Below are positions 35,996-47,900 of a stretch of DNA of 64,000 nt, one piece after another. The stretch is from Antedon mediterranea (lineage: Eukaryota > Echinodermata > Crinoidea > Comatulida > Antedonidae). The notes beneath the pieces were generated by a model, which saw only the letters and a program-made list of their open reading frames with translations, made no database searches and was not told the origin of the DNA. The DNA lies in the NCBI RefSeq assembly GCF_964355755.1, contig NC_092673.1, forward strand, positions 4,841,001-4,905,000. Direction: 5' to 3'. Numbering within the stretch: position 1 is the first letter of the stretch; every line of letters begins with the position of its first letter. Position numbers and translations under genes: made by a program.

Positions 35996-38900
35996 ATGAA
36001 TATATCGGGAAATATTCTATCATCAGTGGTGCAGACGCGGTCAATTGAAAGAGTTTTAGCACCTATCGCGGCTCAAGTAAGTATTTTTTGGCTAGGCCAA
36101 GCAGTCAAACAGAGAGAGGCTGGTTGTTTACACTCACACAGCGCAATACAGCCACAGCGGCCGCACCACCATTTAGCATGATGAGTAGGCCTAGGCTTGA
36201 TATTTTAAAAACTAGATGGTATTTTATATACCGGCGTGAAGTTGGTTACTTATTCCTTATTCGATATTCAATTTTTTTTGTGAAGTTGGATCCTTATTCG
36301 GCATTCACATTCACATGTATGGGGCGCAATATGTGTAATATTTTAATTAAATGATTTTATACTTACGGCTTAGATTAACTAGGGCTATGATTTATATTTA
36401 TATTTATATTTAAAACCTTACTACAATTTAACGTTTTTATAAAAAATGCAATATAACCGGATGATATATAAGGCTATAATTACGTTATAAACGGCATAGA
36501 CCGGGATGACGATACATGGGTTGGAGTGAGTAGGATCCAGTCATTTCAGAAAATTTTCTCTTGCCCCGGTCCATGCCGTCTAGCTGTCATTTTACGCCAT
36601 TTTAAAACGTTACTACAATTTAACGTTTTTTAAATAAAAAATGCAATATAACAGGATGATATATAGGGCTATAATTACGTTATAAACGGCATGGACCGGG
36701 ATGACGATACATGGGTTGGGGCAAGTAGGGTCCAGTCAATTCAGAAAAATACCACTTGCCCCGGTCCATGCCGTCTAGCTATCATTTTACGCCATTTTAA
36801 AACGTTACTACAATTTAAGGTTTTTTTAAATAAAAAATGCAATATAACAGGATGATATATAGGGCTATAATTACGTTATAAACGGCATGGACCGGGATGA
36901 CGATACATGGGTTGGGGCGAGTAGGGTCCAGTCATTTCAGAAAAATACCACTTGCCCCGGTCCATGCCGTCTAGCTGTCATTTTACGCCATTTTAAAACG
37001 TTACCGGTACTACAATTTAATTTTTTTAAATAAAAAATGCAATATAACCGAATGATTTATAGGGCTATAATTACGTTATAAACGGCATGGACCGGGATGA
37101 CGATACATGGGTTGGGGCAAGTAGGGTCCAGTAGTTTCAGAAAAATACCACTTGACCCGGTCCATGCCATCTAGTTGCCATTTCACGCCATTTTAAAACC
37201 TTACTACAATTTAACGTTTGTAAAAAAATGCAATATAACCGGATGAAATATAGGGTTATAATTACGTTATAAACGGCATGGACCGGGATGACGATACATG
37301 GGTTGGGGCGAGAAGGGTCCAGTGATTTAAGAAAAATACATCTTATCCCGGTCCATGCCGTCTAGCTGTCATTTTACGCCATTTTAAAACGTTACTACAA
37401 TTTAAGGTTTTCATAAAAAATGCAATGTAAACGTATGATTTATAGGGCTATAATTACGTTATAAACGGCATGGACCGGGATGACGATACATGGGTTGGGG
37501 CAAGTAGGGTCCAGTCAATTCAGAAAAATACCACTTGCCCTGGTCCATGCCGTCTAGCTATCATTTTACGCCATTTTAAAACGTTACTACAATTTAACGG
37601 GTTTTTTTTTATAAAAAATGCAATATAACCGAATGATTTATAGGGCTATAATTACGTTATAAACGGCATGGACCGGGATGACGATACATGGGTTGGGGCT
37701 AGTAGGGTCCAGTCTTTTCAGAAAAATACCACTTGCCCCGGTCCATGCCGTCTAGCTGCCATTTCACGTCATTTTAAAACCTTACTACAATTTAACGTTT
37801 TTATAAAAAATGCAATATAACCGGATGATATATAAGGCTATAATTACGTTATAAACGGCATGAACCGGGATGACGATACATGGGTTGGAGTGAGTAGGAT
37901 CCAGTCATTTCAGAAAATTTTCTCTTGCCCCGGTCCATGCCGTCTAGCTGTAATTTTACGCCATTTTAAAACGTTACTACAATTTAACGTTTTTTAAATA
38001 AAAAATGCAATATAACATGATGATATATAGGGCTATAATTACGATATAAACGGCATGGACCGGGATGACGATACATGGGTTGGGGCAAGTAGGGTCCAGT
38101 CAATTCAGAAAAATACCACTTGCCCCGGTCCATGCCGTCTAGCTATCATTTTACGCCATTTTAAAACGTTACTACAATTTAAGGTTTTTTTAAATAAAAA
38201 ATGCAATATAACAGGATGATATATAGGGCTATAATTACGTTATAAACGGCATGGACCGGGATGACGATACATGGGTTGGGGCGAGTAGGGTCCAGTCATT
38301 TCAGAAAAATACCACTTGCCCCGGTCCATGCCGTCTAGCTGTCATTTTACGCCATTTTAAAACGTTACCGGTACTACAATTTAATTTTTTTAAATAAAAA
38401 ATGCAATATAACCGAATGATTTATAGGGCTATAATTACGTTATAAACGGCATGGACCGGGATGACGATACATGGGTTGGGGCTAGTAGGGTCCAGTAGTT
38501 TCAGAAAAATACCACTTGACCCGGTCCATGCCATCTAGTTGCCATTTCACGCCATTTTAAAACCTTACTACAATTTAACGTTTGTAAAAAAATGCAATAT
38601 AACCGGATGAAATATAGGGTTATAATTACGTTATAAACGGCATGGACCGGGATGACGATACATGGGTTGGGGCGAGAAGGGTCCAGTGATTTAAGAAAAA
38701 TACATCTTACCCCGGTCCATGCCGTCTAGCTGTCATTTTACGCCATTTTAAAACGTTACTACAATTTAAGGTTTTCATAAAAAATGCAATGTAAACGTAT
38801 GATTTATAGGGCTATAATTACGTTATAAACGGCATGGACCGGGATGACGATACATGGGTTGGGGCAAGTAGGGTCCAGTCAATTCAGAAAAATACCACTT

Positions 38901-41900
38901 GCCCTGGTCCATGCCGTCTAGCTATCATTTTACGCCATTTTAAAACGTTACTACAATTTAACGGGTTTTTTTTTATAAAAAATGCAATATAACCGAATGA
39001 TTTATAGGGCTATAATTACGTTATAAACGGCATGGACCGGGATGACGATACATGGGTTGGGGCTAGTAGGGTCCAGTCTTTTCAGAAAAATACCACTTGC
39101 CCCGGTCCATGCCGTCTAGCTGCCATTTCACGTCATTTTAAAACCTTACTACAATTTAACGTTTTTATAAAAAATGCAATATAACCGGATGATATATAAG
39201 GCTATAATTACGTTATAAACGGCATAGACCGGGATGACGATACATGGGTTGGAGTGAGTAGGATCCAGTCATTTCAGAAAATTTTCTCTTGCCCCGGTCC
39301 ATGCCGTCTAGCTGTCATTTTACGCCATTTTAAAACGTTACTACAATTTAACGTTTTTTAAATAAAAAATGCAATATAACAGGATGATATATAGGGCTAT
39401 AATTACGTTATAAACGGAATGAACCGGGATGACGATACATGGGTTGGGGCGAGTAGGGTCCAGTCATTTCAGAAAAATACCTCTTACCCCGGTCCATGCC
39501 GTCTAGCTGTCATTTTACGCCATTTTAAAACGTTACTACAATTTAAGGTTTTCATAAAAAATGCAATGTAAACGTATGATTTATAGGGCTATAATTACGT
39601 TATAAACGGCATGGACCGGGATGACGATACATGGGTTGGGGCAAGTAGAGTCCAGTCAATTCAGAAAATTACCACTTGCCCCTGTCCATGCCGTCTAGCT
39701 ATCATTTTACGCCATTTTAAAACGTTACTACAATTTAACGTTTTTTTATAAAAAATGCAATATAACCGAATGATTTATAGGGCTATAATTACGTTATAAA
39801 CGGCATGGACCGGGATGACGATACATGGGTTGGGGCTAGTAGGGTCCAGTCGTTTCAGAAAAATACCACTTGACCCGGTCCATGCCGTTTATAACGTAAT
39901 TATAGCCCTATATATCATCCTGTTATATTGCATTTTTTTTTAAAAAAAAACGTTAAATTGTAGTAACGTTTTGAAATGGCGTAAAATGATAGCTAGACGG
40001 CATGGACCGGGGCAAGTGGTATTTTTCTGAATTGACTGGACCCTACTTGCCCCAACCGATATATCGTCATCCCGGTCCATGCCGTTTATAACGTAATTAT
40101 AGCCCTATAAATCATTCGGTTATATTGCATTTTTTATAAATAAAAACGTTAAATTGTAGTAACGTTTTAAAATGGCGTAAAATGATAGCTAGACGGCATG
40201 GACCGGGGCAAGTGGTATTTTTCTGAATTGACTGGACCCTACTTGCCCCAACCCATGTATCGTCATCCCGGTCCATGCCGTTTATAACGTAATTATAGCC
40301 CTATACATCATACGTTTACATTGCATTTTTTATGAAAACCTTAAATTGTAGTAACGTTTTAAAATGGCGTAAAATGGTAGCTAGACGGCATGGACCGGGG
40401 TAAGAGGTATTTTTCTGAAATGACTGGACCCTGCTCGCCCCAACCCATGTATCGTCATCCCGGTCCATGCCGTTTATAACGTAATTATAGCCCTATAAAT
40501 CATTCGGTTATATTGCATTTTTTATAAAAAAAAACGATAAATTGTAGTAACGTTTTAAAATGGCGTAAAATGATAGCTAGACGGCATGGACCGGGGCAAG
40601 TGGTATTTTTCTGAATTGACTGGACCCTACTAGCCCCAACCCATGTATCGTCATCCCGGTCCATGCCGTTTATAACGTATTTATAGCCCTATAAATCATT
40701 CGGTTATATTGCATTTTTTATTTTTAAAAATTAAATTGTAGGACCGGTAACGTTTTAAAATGGAGTAAAATGATAGCTAGAAGACATGGACCGGGGCAAG
40801 TGGTATTTTTCTGAATTGACTGGACCCTACTTGCCCCAACCCATGTATCGTCATCCCGGTCCATGCCGTTTATAACGTAATTATAGCCCTATAAATCATT
40901 CGGTTATATTGCATTTTTTTATAAAAAAACACGTTAAATTGTAGTAACGTTTTAAAATGGCGTAAAATGATAGCTAGACGGTATGGACCGGGACAAGTGG
41001 TATTTTTCTGAATTGATTGGACCCTACTTGCCCCAACCCATGTATCGTCATCCCGGTCCATGCCGTTTATAACGTAATTATAGCCCTATACATCATACGT
41101 TTACATTGCATTTTTTATGAAAACCTTAAATTGTAGTAACGTTTTAAAATGGCGTAAAATGACAGCTAGACGGCATGGACCGGGGTAAGAGGTATTTTTC
41201 TGAAATGACTGGACCCTACTCGCCCCAACCCATGTATCGTCATCCCGGTCCATGCCGTTTATAACGTAATTACAGCCCTATATATCATCCGGTTATATTG
41301 CATTTTTTATAAAAACGTTAAATTGTAGTAAGGTTTTAAAATGGCGTGAAATGGCAGCTAGACGGCATGGACCGGGTCAAGTGGTATTTTTCTGAAACTA
41401 CTGGACCCTACTAGCCCCAACCCATGTATCGTCATCCCGGTCCATGCCGTTTATAACGTAATTATAGCCCTATAAATCATTCGGTTATATTGCATTTTTT
41501 ATTTAAAAAAAACGTTAAATTGTAGTAACAGTAACGTTTTAAAATGGTTTAAAATGACAGCTAGACGGCATGGACCGGGGCAAGTGGTATTTTTCTGAAA
41601 TGAATGGACCCTACTCGCCCCAACCCATGTATCGTTATCCCGGTCCATGCCGTTTATAACGTAATTATAGCCCTATATATCATCCTGTTATATTGCATTT
41701 TTTATTTTAAAAAACGTTAAATTGTAGTAACGTTTTGAAATGGCATAAAATGATAGCTAGACGGCATGGACCAGGGCAAGTGGTATTTTTCTGAATTGAC
41801 TGGACCCTACTTGCCCCAACCGATGTATCGTCATCCCGGTCCATGCCGTTTATAACGTAATTATAGCCCTATAAATCATTCGGTTATATTGCATTTTTTT

Positions 41901-44900
41901 ATAAAAAAACACGTTAAATTGTAGTAACGTTTTAAAATGGCGTAAAATGATAGCTAGACGGCATGGACCGGGGTAAGAGGTATTTTTCTGAAATGACTGG
42001 ACCCTGCTCGCCCCAACCCATGTATCGTCATCCCGGTCCATGCCGTTTATAACGTAATTACAGCCCTATATATCATCCGGTTATATTGCATTTTTTATAA
42101 AAACGTTAAATTGTAGTAAGGTTTTAAAATGGCGTGAAATGGCAGCTAGACGGCATGGACCGGGTCAAGTGGTATTTTTCTGAAACTACTGGACCCTACT
42201 AGCCCCAACCCATGTATCGTCATCCCGGTCCATGCCGTTTATAACGTAATTATAGCCCTATAAATCATTCGGTTATATTGCATTTTTTATTTAAAAAAAA
42301 CGTTAAATTGTAGTAACAGTAACGTTTTAAAATGGTTTAAAATGACAGCTAGACGGCATGGACCGGGTCAAGTGGTATTTTTCTGAAACTACTGGACCCT
42401 ACTAGCCCCAACCCATGTATCGTCATCCCGGTCCATGCCGTTTATAACGTAATTATAGCCCTATAAATCATTCGGTTATATTGCATTTTTTATTTTAAAA
42501 AACCGTTAAATTGTAGTAGCGTTTTAAAATGGCGTAAAATGATAGCTAGACGGCATGGACCGGGGCAAGTGGTATTTTTCTGAATTGACTGGACCCTACT
42601 TGCCCCAACCCATGTATCGTCATCCCGGTCCATGCCGTTTATAACGTAATTATAGCCCTATAAATCATTCGGTTATATTGCATTTTTTTTATAAAAAAAC
42701 ACGTTAAATTGTAGTAACGTTTTAAAATGGCGTAAAATGATAGCTAGACGGCATGGACCGGGGCAAGTGGTATTTTTCTGAATTGACTGGACCCTACTTG
42801 CCCCAACTCATGTATCGTCATCCCGGTCCATGCCGTTTATAACGTAATTATAGCCCTATAAATCATTCGGTTATATTGCATTTTTTTATAAAAAAACACG
42901 TTAAATTGTAGTAACGTTTTAAAATGGCGTAAAATGATAGCTAGACGGCATGGACCGGGACAAGTGGTATTTTTCTGAATTGACTGGACCCTACTTGCCC
43001 AACCCATGTATCGTCATCCCGGTCCATGCCGTTTATAACGTAATTATAGCCCTATACATCATACGTTTACATTGCATTTTTTATGAAAACCTTAAATTGT
43101 AGTAACGTTTTAAAATGGCGTAAAATGACAGCTAGACGGCATGGACCGGGGTAAGAGGTATTTTTCTGAAATGACTGGACCCTACTCGCCCCAACCCATG
43201 TATCGTCATCCCGGTCCATGCCGTTTATAACGTAATTACAGCCCTATATATCATCCGGTTATATTGCATTTTTTATAAAAACGTTAAATTGTAGTAAGGT
43301 TTTAAAATGGCGTGAAATGGCAGCTAGACGGCATGGACCGGGTCAAGTGGTGTTTTTCTGAAACTACTGGACCCTACTAGCCCCAACCCATGTATCGTCA
43401 TCCCGGTCCATGCCGTTTATAACGTAATTATAGCCCTATAAATCATTCGGTTATATTGCATTTTTTATAAAAAAAAACCCGTTAAATTGTAGTAACGTTT
43501 TAAAATGGCGTAAAATGATAGCTAAATGGCATGGACCGGGGCAAGTGGTATTTTTCTGAATTGACTGGACCCTACTTGCCCCAACCCATGTATCGTCATC
43601 CCGGTCCATGCCGTTTATAACGTAATTATAGCCCTATACATCATACGTTTACATTGCATTTTTTATGAAAACCTTAAATTGTAGTAACGTTTTAAAATGG
43701 CGTAAAATGACAGCTAGACGGCATGGACCGGGGTAAGAGGTATTTTTCTGAAATGACTGGACCCTACTCGCCCCAACCCATGTATCGTCATCCCGTTCCA
43801 TGCCGTTTATAACGTAATTACAGCCCTATATATCATCCGGTTATATTGCATTTTTTATAAAAACGTTAAATTGTAGTAAGGTTTTAAAATGGCGTGAAAT
43901 GGCAGCTAGACGGCATGGACCGGGTCAAGTGGTTTTTTCTGAAACTACTGGACCCTACTAGCCCCAACCCATGTATCGTCATCCCGGTCCATGCCGTTTA
44001 TAACGTAATTATAGCCCTATAAATCATTCGGTTATATTGCATTTTTTATTTAAAAAAAACGTTAAATTGTAGTAACAGTAACGTTTTAAAATGGTTTAAA
44101 ATGACAGCTAGACGGCATGGACCGGGGCAAGTGGTATTTTTCTGAAATGAATGGACCCTACTCGCCCCAACCCATGTATCGTTATCCCGGTCCATGCCGT
44201 TTATAACGTAATTATAGCCCTATAAATCATTCGGTTATATTGCATTTTTTTATAAAAAAACACGTTAAATTGTAGTAACGTTTTAAAATGGCGTAAAATG
44301 ATAGCTAGACGGCATGGACCGGGGTAAGAGGTATTTTTCTGAAATGACTGGACCCTGCTCGCCCCAACCCATGTATCGTCATCCCGGTCCATGCCGTTTA
44401 TAACGTAATTACAGCCCTATATATCATCCGGTTATATTGCATTTTTTATAAAAACGTTAAATTGTAGTAAGGTTTTAAAATGGCGTGAAATGGCAGCTAG
44501 ACGGCATGGACCGGGTCAAGTGGTATTTTTCTGAAACTACTGGACCCTACTAGCCCCAACCCATGTATCGTCATCCCGGTCCATGCCGTTTATAACGTAA
44601 TTATAGCCCTATAAATCATTCGGTTATATTGCATTTTTTATTTTAAAAAACCGTTAAATTGTAGTAGCGTTTTAAAATGGCGTAAAATGATAGCTAGACG
44701 GCATGGACCGGGGCAAGTGGTATTTTTCTGAATTGACTGGACCCTACTTGCCCCAACCCATGTATCGTCATCCCGGTCCATGCCGTTTATAACGTAATTA
44801 TAGCCCTATAAATCATTCGGTTATATAGCATTTTTTTATAAAAAAACACGTTAAATTGTAGTAACGTTTTAAAATGGCGTAAAATGATAGCTAGACGGCA

Positions 44901-47900
44901 TGGACCGGGGCAAGTGGTATTTTTCTGAATTGACTGGACCCTACTTGCCCCAACCGATGTATCGTCATCCCGGTCCATGCCGTTTATAACGTAATTATAG
45001 CCCTATAAATAATTCAGTTATATTGCATTTTTTTATAAAAAAACACGTTAAATTGTAGTAACGTTTTAAAATGGCGTAAAATGATAGCTAGACGGCATGG
45101 ACCGGGACAAGTGGTATTTTTCTGAATTGACTGGACCCTACTTGCCCCAACCCATGTATCGTCATCCCGGTCCATGCCGTTTATAACGTAATTATAGCCC
45201 TATACATCATACGTTTACATTGCATTTTTTATGAAAACCTTATATTGTAGTAACGTTTTAAAATGGCGTAAAATGACAGCTAGACGGCATGGACCGGGGT
45301 AAGAGGTATTTTTCTGAAATGACTGGACCCTACTCGCCCCAACCCATGTATCGTCATCCCGGTCCATGCCGTTTATAACGTAATTACAGCCCTATGTATC
45401 ATCCGGTTATATAGCATTTTTTATAAAAACGTTAAATTGTAGTAAGGTTTTAAAATGGCGTGAAATGGCAGCTAGACGGCATGGACCGGGTAAAGTGGTA
45501 TTTTTCTGAAACTACTGGACCCTACTAGCCCCAACCCATGTATCGTCATCCCGGTCCATGCCGTTTATAACGTAATTATAGCCCTATAAATCATTCGGTT
45601 ATATTGCATTTTTTATAAAAAAAAAACCGTTAAATTGTAGTAACGTTTTAAAATGGCGTAAAATGATAGCTAAATGGCATGGACCGGGGCAAGTGGTATT
45701 TTTCTGAATTGACTGGACCCTACTTGCCCCAACCCATGTATCGTCATCCCGGTCCATGCCGTTTATAACGTAATTATAGCCCTATACATCATACGTTTAC
45801 ATTGCATTTTTTATGAAAACCTTAAATTGTAGTAACGTTTTAAAATGGCGTAAAATGACAGCTAGACGGCATGGACCGGGGTAAGAGGTATTTTTCTGAA
45901 ATTACTGGACCCTACTCGCCCCAACCCATGTATCGTCATCCCGGTCCATGCCGTTTATAACGTAATTACAGCCCTATATATCATCCGGTTATATTGCATT
46001 TTTTATAACAACGTTAAATTGTAGTAAGGTTTTAAAATGGCGTGAAATGGCAGCTAGACGGCATGGACCGGGTCAAGTGGTATTTTTCTGAAACTACTGG
46101 ACCCTACTAGCCCCAACCCATGTATCGTCATCCCGGTCCATGCCGTTTATAACGTAATTATAGCCCTATAAATCATTCGGTTATATTGCATTTTGTATTT
46201 AAAAAAACCGTTAAATTGTAGTAACAGTCACGTTTTAAAATGGCTTAAAATGACAGCTAGACGGCATGGACCGGGGCAAGTGGTATTTTTCTGAAATGAA
46301 TGGACCCTACTCGCCCCAACCCATGTATCGTTATCCCGGTCCATGCCGTTTATAACGTAATTATAGCCCTATATATCATCCTGTTATATTGCATTTTTTA
46401 TTTTAAAAAACGTTAAATTGTAGTAACGTTTTGAAATGGCGTAAAATGATAGCTAGACGGCATGGACCGGGGCAAGTGGTATTTTTCTGAATTGACTGGA
46501 CCCTACTTGCCCCAACCGATGTATCGTCATCCCGGTCCATGCCGTTTATAACGTAATTATAGCCCTATAAATCATTCGGTTATATTGCATTTTTTTATAA
46601 AAAAACACGTTAAATTGTAGTAACGTTTTAAAATGGCGTAAAATGATAGCTAGACGGCATGGACCGGGGCAAGTGGTATTTTTCTGAATTGACTGGACCC
46701 TACTTGCCCCAACCGATGTATCGTCATCCCGGTCCATGCCGTTTATAACGTAATTATAGCCCTATAAATCATTCGGTTATATTGCATTTTTTTATAAAAA
46801 AACACGTTAAATTGTAGTAACGTTTTAAAATGGCGTAAAATGATAGCTAGACGGCATGGACCGGGACAAGTGGTATTTTTCTGAATTGACTGGACCCTAC
46901 TTGCCCCAACCCATGTATCGTCATCCCGGTCCATGCCGTTTATAACGTAATTATAGCCCTATACATCATACGTTTACATTGCATTTTTTATGAAAACCTT
47001 AAATTGTAGTAACGTTTTAAAATGGCGTAAAATGACAGCTAGACGGCATGGACCGGGGTAAGAGGTATTTTTCTGAAATGACTGGACCCTACTCGCCCCA
47101 ACCCATGTATCGTCATCCCGGTCCATGCCGTTTATAACGTAATTACAGCCCTATATATCATCCGGTTATATTGCATTTTTTATAAAAACGTTAAATTGTA
47201 GTAAGGTTTTAAAATGGCGTGAAATGGCAGCTAGACGGCATGGACCGGGTAAAGTGGTATTTTTCTGAAACTACTGGACCCTACTAGCCCCAACCCATGT
47301 ATCGTCATCCCGGTCCATGCCGTTTATAACGTAATTATAGCCCTATAAATCATTCGGTTATATTGCATTTTTTATAAAAAAAAAACCCGTTAAATTGTAG
47401 TAACGTTTTAAAATGGCGTAAAATGATAGCTAAATGGCATGGACCGGGGCAAGTGGTATTTTTCTGAATTGACTGGACCCTACTTGCCCCAACCCATGTA
47501 TCGTCATCCCGGTCCATGCCGTTTATAACGTAATTATAGCCCTATACATCATACGTTTACATTGCATTTTTTATGAAAACCTTAAATTGTAGTAACGTTT
47601 TAAAATGGAGTAAAATGACAGCTAGACGGCATGGACCGGGGTAAGAGGTATTTTTCTGAAATAACTGGACCCTACTCGCCCCAACCCATGTATCGTCATC
47701 TCGGTCCATGCCGTTTATAACGTAATTATAGCCCTATATTTCATCCGGTTATATTGCAATTTTTATAAAAACGTGAAATTGTAGTAAGGTTTTAAAATGG
47801 CGTGAAATGGCAGCTAGACGGCATGGACCGGGTCAAGTGGTATTTTTTTTAAACTACTGGACCCTACTAGCCCCAACCCATGTATCGTCATCCCGGTCCA

